Source: Bacteroidota bacterium
Lineage (GTDB): Bacteria; Bacteroidota; Bacteroidia; UKL13-3
Assembly: GCA_947449515.1 (NCBI GenBank)
Contig: CANFSD010000030.1
Location: 1 to 13,175, forward strand
Length of the DNA stretch: 13,175 nucleotides
Direction: 5' to 3'
Made by a program: the position numbers and the translations under genes. Numbering within the stretch: the stretch's first letter is position 1; every line of letters starts with the position of its first letter. Below are positions 7,060 through 13,175 of this stretch, piece after piece. Under the pieces are notes generated by a model. The model searched no databases, had not been told where the DNA came from, and saw only the letters and a program-made list of their open reading frames with translations.

Positions 7060-7064
7060 AGAAA

Positions 7065-7871
7065 ATGGGTAAAACAATATCAATTGTAAATCAAAAGGGT
7101 GGGGTTGGCAAAACTACTACTGCAATTAATTTGGCGGCTAGTTTGGCTGTATTAGAATTCAAAACCTTGGTTATTGATGCAGATCCTCAGGCAAATACCA
7201 CTTCTGGTTTGGGGTTCGATCCAAAAGACATTCGTACGGGATTGTACGAGGTGTTGGTAAATGAGGTGCCAATTAAAGATGCCATTATTAGTACAGACTT
7301 TGCTTACCTAGATATTTTACCATCCAATATTGATTTGGTGGGTGCCGAAATTGAGTTAATCAATGTGCCCAACCGCGAGCGCATTATGCGTCATGCAATG
7401 GAGAAAATTAAAAATAATTATGATTTTGTAATCATAGATTGTTCTCCTTCATTGGGCCTAATTACTACCAATTCATTGGTAGCAAGTGACTCGGTAATTA
7501 TTCCAGTACAATGCGAATATTTTGCATTGGAAGGTTTAGGTAAATTATTGAATACCGTAAAAATTATTCAAACCAATTTAAATACTGAATTGCAAATTGA
7601 AGGTTTGTTGTTAACCATGTACGATATGCGTTTGCGCCTCAGTAACCAAGTGGTTGAGGAAGTTAAAATGCACTTCCAAGATTTGGTTTTTGATACCATC
7701 ATTCAACGCAATACCAAATTAAGTGAAGCACCTAGCTTTGGTGTGGCCGTTATTACGCATGATGCCGAAAGTAAAGGAGCCATCAATTATTTGAATCTTG
7801 CAAAAGAATTACTTCACAAAAATGGTTTAACCAAAACCAGTTCGATGGAACAAAATCCAGAGTTTAATTAA
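7065..7871 (+). CDS. parA: Chromosome-partitioning ATPase ParA (Soj)
   Basis: This 268-residue deviant-Walker ATPase moves ParB-parS complexes over the nucleoid and helps segregate replication origins. The deviant P-loop KGGVGKTT (11-18) has the signature lysine K11. DADPQ (38-42) is the Walker A' strand, and DCSPSLG (125-131) is Walker B. EYFALEGL (151-158) and the block around QRNTKLSEAPSFG (214-226) are also typical of chromosomal ParA/Soj. There is no N-terminal helix-turn-helix domain, so it is the small chromosomal type rather than a plasmid type Ia protein with an autorepressor domain. parB follows after 26 bp. Confidence 0.96.
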   Translation: MGKTISIVNQKGGVGKTTTAINLAASLAVLEFKTLVIDADPQANTTSGLGFDPKDIRTGLYEVLVNEVPIKDAIISTDFAYLDILPSNIDLVGAEIELINVPNRERIMRHAMEKIKNNYDFVIIDCSPSLGLITTNSLVASDSVIIPVQCEYFALEGLGKLLNTVKIIQTNLNTELQIEGLLLTMYDMRLRLSNQVVEEVKMHFQDLVFDTIIQRNTKLSEAPSFGVAVITHDAESKGAINYLNLAKELLHKNGLTKTSSMEQNPEFN

Positions 7872-7897
7872 TTACAGAAAGTAGAAAAGACAAAGAG

Positions 7898-8788
7898 ATG
7901 AGCAGCAATAAAAGAAATGCATTAGGAAGAGGCTTGAGCGCCTTGTTAGAAAACGCTAGTACAGATATTACCGCAACGGAATCTAAACCCTTACATTCCA
8001 TCAGCGAAATTCCAATTAGCCAGGTTCAAGCAAACCCTTTTCAACCGCGTGAAGAATTTGAAGAAGAAGCCCTAAACGAATTGGCAGAATCCATTAAAGT
8101 ACATGGAATTATTCAACCAATTACCGTTCGTAAATTAGGATACGATAGCTATCAAATTATCAGTGGTGAACGCAGAACACGTGCATCTCGTATTGCAGGT
8201 TTAACAAGTATTCCAGCCTTTATTCGTTTGGCCGATGACCAAGGAATGTTGGAAATGGCTTTGATAGAAAATATCCAACGTGAAGAATTAAATGCCATGG
8301 AAATTGCCTTTAGTTATAAGCGTTTGGTGGATGAATGTAGCCTCAACCAAGAGCAATTGGGCGAAAGAGTTGGTAAAAACAGGTCGACTGTAAACAATTA
8401 TATGCGCTTGTTAAAATTGCCAGATAATATTCAAGCAGCCATCAGAGATAGCCAAATTTCAATGGGACATGCCCGTGCTATTATCAATATAGACAATAGC
8501 GACGAACAACAATTTTTGTTTAATAAAATGTTGGAAGATGGCCTTTCTGTAAGAGATGTGGAGAATTTAGTGAGAGCCGCACATGAAAGAAGAGACGAAG
8601 AAGTAAAACCTGGAAGTCCTGCGAAGAAAAAAGTAGAATTGCCAAGCGGCTTTGTTGAGTTCCAAAAAACAATCAGTGGAAAATTAGATACCAAGGTAAA
8701 AATTAAAGCAGATGAGCGCGGTAGAGGTACTGTGAGCATTCCATTTAAATCGCAACAAGATTTAAAACGTATCATTGATTTGCTGTGA
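7898..8788 (+). CDS. parB: Chromosome-partitioning protein ParB (Spo0J), CTPase
   Basis: This 296-residue protein binds parS, loads as a CTP-dependent clamp and spreads along DNA near the origin. The N-terminal ALGRGLSALL (8-17) is the ParA-activating peptide. The CTPase/ParB domain shows NPFQPR (46-51), GIIQPI (70-75), GERRTRAS (90-97) and ENIQRE (124-129). A helix-turn-helix follows at about 147-174 (LNQEQLGERVG, then STVNNYMRLLKLP) and binds parS. The C-terminal 50 residues, after a basic linker, are the dimerisation domain. Length is typical. A purine-rich AAAGAG stands just before the ATG. The TGA stop overlaps the next gene's GTG start by 4 bp (GTGA). Confidence 0.96.
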   Translation: MSSNKRNALGRGLSALLENASTDITATESKPLHSISEIPISQVQANPFQPREEFEEEALNELAESIKVHGIIQPITVRKLGYDSYQIISGERRTRASRIAGLTSIPAFIRLADDQGMLEMALIENIQREELNAMEIAFSYKRLVDECSLNQEQLGERVGKNRSTVNNYMRLLKLPDNIQAAIRDSQISMGHARAIINIDNSDEQQFLFNKMLEDGLSVRDVENLVRAAHERRDEEVKPGSPAKKKVELPSGFVEFQKTISGKLDTKVKIKADERGRGTVSIPFKSQQDLKRIIDLL

Positions 8789-9336
8789 AACGTAGGCTAA
8801 TTTTTCTTATTCTTATTGCATTTATTTGGTTCGAACCGAGCCATGCGCAACGTGTAGAACCCAAGAAAGAGCAATCTGCTGAGGTAAAAGAACCGATGTC
8901 GGATATGAAAAAAGCTACCTTGCTTTCTTTGGTGCCTGGTGGCGGGCAAGTATACAATCACCGTGTTTGGAAGGTGCCCATTATTTATGCCGGATTTGGT
9001 GCCTTGATTTATTCTTTTCAGTTTTATAATAAAACCTATACAGAGGTTCGTGCAGCCTATATTGAAAGTATAAATAAAAAACCTATTACCAATCCAGAAT
9101 ATGCAAATGTATCGCAGGATATGTTATACAATTTGCGTGAAAGTTACCGTAAGTCAAGAGACTTATCTGTAATTGGATTGGCAGGATGGTATGCTTTTAA
9201 TTTGATAGATGCGGCGGTTGATGCCCATTTGCGTGGTTTTGATGTGAGTGATAAATTGAGCATTAAAATTACACCCAGCTACCAATATACCTATGCTGGC
9301 CAATACAGTGGACTTAAGGTTCAATTGAAGTTTTAA
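8785..9336 (+). CDS. DUF5683 family membrane protein
   Basis: This 183-residue protein starts at a GTG that overlaps the parB stop. Residues 1-21 form a signal peptide with a likely cleavage after SHA, before QR. The signature SLVPGGGQVYNHRVWKVPII (48-67) is the core of DUF5683, where most members have PG-x-GQ-x-YN followed by a hydrophobic segment (about 63-82). A second hydrophobic stretch lies at 127-145. The C-terminus (158-183) is rich in alternating polar and hydrophobic residues. Function is unknown. It recurs between parB and dapB in Bacteroidota, which is the main ground for the call beyond the motif. The 4-bp overlap implies coupled translation with ParB. A palindromic GGTTCGAACC lies inside its signal-peptide codons. 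Confidence 0.85.
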   Translation: MKRRLIFLILIAFIWFEPSHAQRVEPKKEQSAEVKEPMSDMKKATLLSLVPGGGQVYNHRVWKVPIIYAGFGALIYSFQFYNKTYTEVRAAYIESINKKPITNPEYANVSQDMLYNLRESYRKSRDLSVIGLAGWYAFNLIDAAVDAHLRGFDVSDKLSIKITPSYQYTYAGQYSGLKVQLKF

Positions 9337-9407
9337 GAAGCAGATTTGATTTTTGTAAGTCCTTTGTTTATTAAGGCTAAATCACCTATTTTTACATCAT
9401 AAACCAT

Positions 9408-9415
9408 TACTTTTG
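9408..9415 (+). promoter_or_regulatory. Possible -7 box of the dapB promoter
   Basis: TACTTTTG at 9408-9415 matches TAnnTTTG. It is the clearest box in the 144-bp gap between the DUF5683 gene and dapB. No good TTG lies at the expected -33 distance; the upstream stretch is T-rich only. The start site would be near 9421, giving a leader of about 60 nt. Confidence 0.45.
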
Positions 9416-9424
9416 TAAAGCATT

Positions 9425-9438
9425 TTGGTTCGAACCAA
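9425..9438. repeat. 14-bp perfect palindrome in the dapB leader
   Basis: TTGGTTC (9425-9431) is the exact complement of GAACCAA (9432-9438), with no spacer. It begins about 10 bp after the TACTTTTG box, so a bound protein would block transcription start or early elongation. Its inner 12 bp, TTGGTTCGAACC, recur at 8826-8837 inside the DUF5683 gene. Confidence 0.5.
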
Positions 9439-9480
9439 TTGGCTGGAGTAATTGATTACATTTTTTTAATACATCAAGGC

Positions 9481-10245
9481 ATGAAGATCGCATTATTGGG
9501 ATATGGAAAAATGGGAATGGCAATTGAAAAAATTGCTATTGCCAAAGGGCATGAAATAGTTTACAAGGTGAATCTTGAAAACGCTTACGATTTTATGCCA
9601 GTTAGCCTTAAAAATGTAGATGTGGCTATTGATTTTAGTATGCCCACCGCTGCAGTTGATAATATCCTTAAGTGCTTTGAAGCACAAATTCCAATTGTGG
9701 TTGGAACTACAGGTTGGTATGATCAATTTAACGAAATCAATGCCAAGTGCATCAATGAAGGACAAGCCATGGTGCACAGTACCAATTTTAGTATAGGGGT
9801 AAACTTGTTTTATAAAGTTAACAAAGTATTGGCCTCTATGATGGCACATTTTGAAAGCTATGATGTAATGATTGAAGAAATTCATCATACCGCAAAACAA
9901 GATCACCCAAGCGGTACAGCCTTGTCATTGTCAAAACACATTATGGATGAAATTAAAACCAAAACGAGTATTCGTGAGCGTTTAATTTTTGACAAAGACC
10001 AACCTTCGCAAAGTGTTAAACCGCATGAATTATTGGTAGAATCTTACCGTGAGGGAGATGTTACCGGTATTCACAAAGTAAAATACGAATCGGTTATAGA
10101 CAGCATTGAAATTATTCATGATGCCAAATCGCGCTACGGATTTGCTAAAGGTGCCCTAATGGCTGCCGAGTGGATCATTGGTAAAAAGGGTATGTACACC
10201 ATGGATGATATCCTTAACCTCGATGAAATTATCAAAGAAAAATAG
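9481..10245 (+). CDS. dapB: 4-hydroxy-tetrahydrodipicolinate reductase
   Basis: From the ATG at 9481 the product has 254 residues. It reduces the dihydrodipicolinate precursor with NAD(P)H on the route to meso-diaminopimelate and lysine. The dinucleotide loop is LLGYGKMG (5-12) at the very N-terminus, as expected. DFSMP (51-55), GTTGW (75-79), NFSIGVN (102-108), and EEIHHTAKQDHPSGTA (132-147) with catalytic H135 and K139 are conserved. FAKGALMAAEWI near the C-terminus completes the pattern. The frame is open to an ATG at 9439, but those 14 codons would precede the first Rossmann strand and encode no family sequence. AAGG lies just before the chosen ATG. The gene is slightly short next to E. 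coli DapB (273), as in other Bacteroidota. Confidence 0.96.
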   Translation: MKIALLGYGKMGMAIEKIAIAKGHEIVYKVNLENAYDFMPVSLKNVDVAIDFSMPTAAVDNILKCFEAQIPIVVGTTGWYDQFNEINAKCINEGQAMVHSTNFSIGVNLFYKVNKVLASMMAHFESYDVMIEEIHHTAKQDHPSGTALSLSKHIMDEIKTKTSIRERLIFDKDQPSQSVKPHELLVESYREGDVTGIHKVKYESVIDSIEIIHDAKSRYGFAKGALMAAEWIIGKKGMYTMDDILNLDEIIKEK

Positions 10246-10277
10246 TTCTTCCGCAAAAAAATAATACACTACCCAAA

Positions 10278-10299
10278 GCAATTTATTTTCAATAATTGC
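10278..10299. repeat. Short inverted repeat between dapB and lepB
   Basis: GCAATT (10278-10283) and AATTGC (10294-10299) flank a 10-nt AT-rich spacer, within the 73-bp gap. The second arm ends 19 bp before the lepB ATG. It has no T-run and I saw no clear promoter box here, so lepB may be read through from dapB. Confidence 0.3.
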
Positions 10300-10318
10300 G
10301 TTCAACAGAAAAAATAAT

Positions 10319-11719
10319 ATGCAGCCACAAAATTCCTTTAACCTTAAAGCTACCTTCGATTTTTACTATAAATCACCTAAATTATTTTCTCGCAAACAAT
10401 GGATAATTGTTGGTATTTGGTGTTTACTTAACTTTTTGGTTTTTGGCTTATACCTGAGTGCAGGTGCTAGTATGGGTATGGCATTGCTCAATGTGTTTTA
10501 TGGTTGCGCCCTTATTGTATTGTATTTTTCTAGAATTTTAGCCTTCGTAATTTCTCCACTTATTTATGCCGTGCTTTATATTTTGTCGTTGGTAAAATTG
10601 GTAGAAAAACCAGACAATGCCATGGTATACGAATGGGGTGATGCCTTATGGTTCGCAACCCTTGCTGCTACCGTTATTCGCTCTTACTTTATTGAAGCTT
10701 ACACCATCCCTACACCTTCTATGGAAAAATCATTGTTGGTAGGCGATTTCTTATTTGTTAGCAAGTTTCACTATGGTACCCGTTTGCCTGTAACACCGCT
10801 ATCGTTTCCGTTTTCTCACAATATTTTGCCTTTAACAGATTCTACCCCAAGTTATCTCGACTTCATGCAAATGCCTTACAAGCGTTTTCCTGCCTTAACC
10901 AGTGTTAAGAATAATGATGTAGTGGTTTTTAATTATCCAGCAGAAGAAGGCAGGCCTTTTGATAAAAAGGAAAATTATATCAAACGTTGCTTGGCTATTG
11001 CCGGTGATAGTATTAAAGTGGTTGAAGGAGATGTTTATGTAAATGGTGTTTTGGCTGATAAGCCAGACCAAATGCAATATGGTTATACCATTAAATTTAA
11101 TTCGAGTTATTTTATAGATGAACGCGGCAGCGTGAACGAAGAGAAGTTTGTGAAATACTTGTACCAATACGATATGAGTATCAATGATATTATTGATCAA
11201 GTGCATGGTGATGGTTTATTGTTGGTAATGCCAGCCACTACCCACATAGCAGAAAAACTAAAAAAAGACCCTAAAATTTTATTGGTTGACTCGTTTAGAT
11301 ATACACCACAATCAAGAGATCCGCGCATTTTCCCTTATTACGAAAAGTTAAATTGGAATGTAGACAATTTTGGTGCCGTTTATGTGCCTAAAGCAGGAGA
11401 TGTAATGACGCTTGATAGCCTCCATTATTATTTATACAACAGAGCTATTAGGGTATATGAAAACAACCCTGATTTTAAAATGGAAAATGGTAAATTTTAC
11501 CTTGCTGGTAAAGAAATTACCCAATACCAATTTAAGTATAACTACTACTTTATGATGGGCGATAACCGCCACAATAGTCTTGATAGCCGTTTCTGGGGCT
11601 TTGTTCCCGAAACCAATATTGTAGGTAAGGCCCTATTTGTTTGGATGAGTTGGGACAAAAATGCCAGCAATATCTTCAAAAAAATCAGGTGGAATCGCCT
11701 GTTTATGGGAATTCATTAG
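10319..11719 (+). CDS. lepB: Signal peptidase I (large Bacteroidota form)
   Basis: This 466-residue membrane protease removes signal peptides from exported proteins, with its active site outside the cytoplasmic membrane. Three hydrophobic stretches, at about 28-50, 53-92 and 108-125, form the N-terminal anchor. Box B, TIPTPSMEKSLLVGD (129-143), has the nucleophile S134. Box D, NYIKRCLAIAGD (219-230), has the general base K222. Box E, GDNRHNSLDSRFWG (414-427), comes only after about 185 further residues. That makes the protein well over the 324 residues of E. coli LepB. The insert (about 240-410) has no motif I can name; enlarged LepB proteins with such inserts are usual in this phylum. The adjacency to dapB also fits. 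Confidence 0.94.
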   Translation: MQPQNSFNLKATFDFYYKSPKLFSRKQWIIVGIWCLLNFLVFGLYLSAGASMGMALLNVFYGCALIVLYFSRILAFVISPLIYAVLYILSLVKLVEKPDNAMVYEWGDALWFATLAATVIRSYFIEAYTIPTPSMEKSLLVGDFLFVSKFHYGTRLPVTPLSFPFSHNILPLTDSTPSYLDFMQMPYKRFPALTSVKNNDVVVFNYPAEEGRPFDKKENYIKRCLAIAGDSIKVVEGDVYVNGVLADKPDQMQYGYTIKFNSSYFIDERGSVNEEKFVKYLYQYDMSINDIIDQVHGDGLLLVMPATTHIAEKLKKDPKILLVDSFRYTPQSRDPRIFPYYEKLNWNVDNFGAVYVPKAGDVMTLDSLHYYLYNRAIRVYENNPDFKMENGKFYLAGKEITQYQFKYNYYFMMGDNRHNSLDSRFWGFVPETNIVGKALFVWMSWDKNASNIFKKIRWNRLFMGIH

Positions 11720-11721
11720 TT

Positions 11722-11744
11722 GCCTCTAGCTCCTGGCCTCTAGC
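11722..11744. repeat. Heptamer tract 1 (GCCTCTA / GCTCCTG)
   Basis: Units GCCTCTA (11722-11728), GCTCCTG (11729-11735) and GCCTCTA (11736-11742) follow without gaps, and a fourth begins with GC. It starts 2 bp after the lepB stop codon and is pyrimidine-rich on this strand. Confidence 0.6.
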
Positions 11745-11788
11745 ATTTTAGATAGAATCGAGAGGCGAGAAACGAGAAGCGAGTTTTT
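11736..11788 (+). terminator. Possible weak terminator after lepB
   Basis: GCCTCT (11736-11741) can pair with AGAGGC (11761-11766) across a 19-nt loop, and a run of five T residues follows the second heptamer tract at 11784-11788. The T-run lies 17 nt beyond the 6-bp stem, but the CT-rich and GA-rich tracts could also pair imperfectly over a longer stretch. It is plausible, not strong. Confidence 0.3.
11759..11783. repeat. Heptamer tract 2 (CGAGAGG / CGAGAAA / CGAGAAG)
   Basis: Three perfect-register units, CGAGAGG (11759-11765), CGAGAAA (11766-11772) and CGAGAAG (11773-11779), are followed by CGAG. The first four bases CGAG are constant and the last three vary among purines. It is purine-rich, whereas tract 1 is pyrimidine-rich. 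Confidence 0.65.
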
Positions 11789-11870
11789 GTTATCCCATTT
11801 TTGGTATTTTGTCTTTTTTAAATTTATTGAATTACCTTGGATTTAATGCACTGATATCCCATCTACAAGA

Positions 11871-11904
11871 TTGATTTAATAAATAAATTTCAAGACTAAA
11901 TTTG
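11871..11904 (+). promoter_or_regulatory. Possible promoter of the SMC-like gene
   Basis: TTG at 11871-11873 and TAAATTTG at 11897-11904 are 23 bp apart, at the upper end of the spacing seen for Bacteroidota TTG / TAnnTTTG promoters. Transcription would start near 11911, exactly where heptamer tract 3 begins, leaving a leader of about 108 nt. Confidence 0.4.
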
Positions 11905-11910
11905 GCAATT

Positions 11911-11938
11911 GACTATGGACAATGGACCATGGACTGAG
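11911..11938. repeat. Heptamer tract 3 (GAC-N-ATG)
   Basis: Units GACTATG (11911-11917), GACAATG (11918-11924) and GACCATG (11925-11931) follow in register, with a fourth, degenerate GACTGAG (11932-11938). Only the fourth base differs among the first three. Every unit holds an ATG, but none leads into a long frame. Confidence 0.65.
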
Positions 11939-11967
11939 AAGCTTGAAAATGTCAATTATTTGTGGGT

Positions 11968-12016
11968 TTCTTCTGCGATGAGATGTGTATTTTGCCTCAT
12001 TAAATCTCAGAAAGAA
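11968..12016 (+). promoter_or_regulatory. Possible leader hairpin before the SMC-like start codon
   Basis: TTCTTCT (11968-11974) can pair with AGAA-(A)-GAA (12009-12016), with a stem GAGAT (11980-11984) / ATCTC (12004-12008) inside. The rival stem ATGAG (11978-11982) / CTCAT (11996-12000) shares three bases and excludes the inner stem. The outer arm covers the purine-rich segment just before the ATG at 12019. Confidence 0.3.
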
Positions 12017-12018
12017 GC

Positions 12019-13175
12019 ATGTTAACTTCATTAACTATTTTAAATTCAAAAGTTTACGGTAAAGCAGAGATTCGCCTAAACGATTGTGACAGCTTACAAC
12101 TGGTAGGCCCCAACAATATTGGTAAGAGTACGCTTATTTATGCCTTAAACTTCCTTTTCATTATTGATGGAAATAAAATGACCTTTAGTGGTCAGCGCCG
12201 CGGCGATAAGGAAACATTGCACCATTATTTTCCTAATCCTAACCAAAGCTATATTGTTTTCGAAATTTTCAAGAAATCGTATTACTGTATTTTAGTAAAA
12301 CGCAATGGTGAGTCGGAATTAGAATATTATCGTTTTAACAGTGAATACAAAGAACATTTCTTTGTAGATGAAGGTAAGAAGCTGTTGAAATTTGATGAGG
12401 TACAAGCAGCATTGGCAAAAGATGGCATTGCCTTAGAACCATTCAAAGACAAGCGTGAGGTGTTTAATACCGTTTACCAACGTGGTCGTAGGAACAATGG
12501 TGTGGTTTGGTTAGACGACAACGTAAAAACTGAAGGCCTAAGCAATAACTTTTCACGCATTTATAGGTATTTAATTAATACCAAACTCATTACCAATAAA
12601 AACCTCAAAGAGGCTTTAATTGTTGCAGATAACCGCGAAAATGAATCGCTGAATTTCTCTCAGAAAAACAAAAAGGATATCATTGATTTACGTAAAATCA
12701 ACAATGAAATTCGTAACCTTAAATCGGTTAAAAATGAATTTGATGAATTCCGTGAAGTTGTTAGTCAGTATAGTGCCAAGGCCAGAATCATCAACCAATT
12801 TTTCTATGGTTTCAATGCCAATTATGAAAACACTTTGCCCACTTTGCAAAGTCAATTGGCAGATCGTAACCAAAATATTGCCCGTATCAATACTGAAATC
12901 AATGAGAACCTAATTCCCCAAAAGGCTGATTTTGACAGGAAGATCGGTAACAAGGAAACAGAAATCAATGGCAAGGCAGAATTGCTCAATGAGAAAGAAA
13001 TTGAGTTAAAAGTAATCAATGGGTTCGACCCAATTGAACTGCTAAATGAGTCTGTTGGTAACCTTGATAAAAAGCGTAAGGAAGTTGAATCGCGCATTAC
13101 CATGGTTGAAATTCAAAAGCTCAATAGCCGCATTATTGATAACCGAATTGCTCAATTAAATGAGCAAATTACACG
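12019..13175 (+). CDS. SMC/RecN/Rad50-like P-loop ATPase, partial (first 385 codons)
   Basis: A single open frame starts at the ATG at 12019 and leaves the right edge. Residues 27-40 hold the Walker A motif (GPNNIGKST at 30-38), preceded by two short strands, as in ABC-type SMC ATPases that begin with the nucleotide-binding half. Residues 55-210 look globular and include YQRGRRNNG (153-161), near where SMC-like proteins have their Q-loop; I cannot assign it firmly. From about 215 the sequence becomes long, charged and heptad-like (to about 255, and again from about 275 to the edge), typical of a coiled-coil arm. The signature motif and Walker B would lie beyond the window. Asn-Asn-Ile replaces the usual Asn-Gly-(Ala/Ser) in the P-loop. 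I do not recognise the subfamily; candidate roles are DNA repair, chromosome organisation or anti-phage/anti-plasmid defence. A leader of about 108 nt with repeats precedes it. Confidence 0.75.
   Translation, partial: MLTSLTILNSKVYGKAEIRLNDCDSLQLVGPNNIGKSTLIYALNFLFIIDGNKMTFSGQRRGDKETLHHYFPNPNQSYIVFEIFKKSYYCILVKRNGESELEYYRFNSEYKEHFFVDEGKKLLKFDEVQAALAKDGIALEPFKDKREVFNTVYQRGRRNNGVVWLDDNVKTEGLSNNFSRIYRYLINTKLITNKNLKEALIVADNRENESLNFSQKNKKDIIDLRKINNEIRNLKSVKNEFDEFREVVSQYSAKARIINQFFYGFNANYENTLPTLQSQLADRNQNIARINTEINENLIPQKADFDRKIGNKETEINGKAELLNEKEIELKVINGFDPIELLNESVGNLDKKRKEVESRITMVEIQKLNSRIIDNRIAQLNEQIT

Larger units (their letters stand above)
11720..12018. other. Repeat-rich intergenic region between lepB and the SMC-like gene
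   Basis: This 299-bp gap has no gene that I can support. It contains three tandem tracts of different 7-bp units (11722-11744, 11759-11783, 11911-11938), a promoter-like pair at 11871-11904 and a hairpin-forming leader at 11968-12016. In other Bacteroidota a WbqC-type gene often follows lepB; it is absent here, so this gap may be a junction where sequence was inserted or lost. Confidence 0.55.

Noticed and set aside
8178..8183. CACGTG inside parB as the core of a parS site
   Set aside because: The flanking five bases on both sides do not match TGTTT/AAACA; the hexamer arises from ordinary arginine and threonine codons in GERRTRAS.
9425..9438. Resemblance of GGTTCGAACC to a tRNA T-arm
   Set aside because: No acceptor stem, anticodon arm or D-arm lies at the right distance on either strand, and the sequence is a continuous palindrome with no 7-nt loop.
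9439..9480. ATG at 9439 as the dapB start
   Set aside because: It would place 14 residues before the first Rossmann strand, which begins the protein in this family, and it starts directly on the palindrome edge.
11722..11938. Repeat tracts as a CRISPR array
   Set aside because: The units are 7 bp, directly adjacent and without spacers, and no cas gene is present.
12683..13103. Small open frames on both strands within the SMC-like gene
   Set aside because: They are shadows of a continuous plus-strand frame that starts at 12019 and carries a clear Walker A motif.
12019..13175. Calling the SMC-like gene Wadjet JetC or Lamassu LmuB
   Set aside because: No partner genes (JetA, JetB, JetD or LmuA) are visible, the upstream gap is non-coding, and the P-loop motif is not diagnostic of either family.

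Overview
The window looks like chromosomal DNA from a member of the Bacteroidota. Three things point there: AT-rich coding sequence with weak or absent Shine-Dalgarno sites, several -7 boxes of the TAnnTTTG type used by this phylum's primary sigma factor, and the gene order parA - parB - DUF5683 - dapB - large lepB, which is characteristic of the phylum. I cannot place it more finely from sequence alone.

Layout. Bases 1-611 (minus) hold the N-terminal third of a divergent DnaB-type helicase, cut by the window edge just inside its Walker A motif. A 306-bp gap with a possible terminator follows. Bases 918-3238 (minus) are aroB-aroA, two shikimate-pathway enzymes 2 bp apart. From about 3318 all genes run on the plus strand: proline dehydrogenase overlapping tsaE by 8 bp, then an alanine dehydrogenase of the variant type seen in Bacteroidota. 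Next comes a tight run of a UPF0173 metallo-beta-lactamase-fold hydrolase, parA, parB and a small DUF5683 membrane protein. dapB follows with its own promoter-like site, then an unusually large signal peptidase I. A 299-bp gap with three different 7-bp tandem tracts separates lepB from the 5' part of a large SMC-like P-loop ATPase, which runs off the right edge.

Functions. Most of the window is housekeeping: aromatic amino acid synthesis (aroB, aroA), lysine/peptidoglycan precursor synthesis (dapB), proline and alanine catabolism, tRNA t6A modification (tsaE), chromosome segregation (parA, parB) and protein export (lepB). The least ordinary parts are the two ends (divergent DnaB; SMC-like ATPase with repeat-rich leader) and some non-coding structure. 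That structure includes two direct copies of a 9-mer identical to a parS half-site 22 bp apart upstream of the MBL-parAB run, a 14-bp perfect palindrome between the dapB promoter and start whose 12-bp core recurs in the gene upstream, and three period-7 arrays beside the SMC-like gene. I do not see a complete novel system; the best candidate for one is the truncated SMC-like ATPase and whatever lies beyond position 13175.
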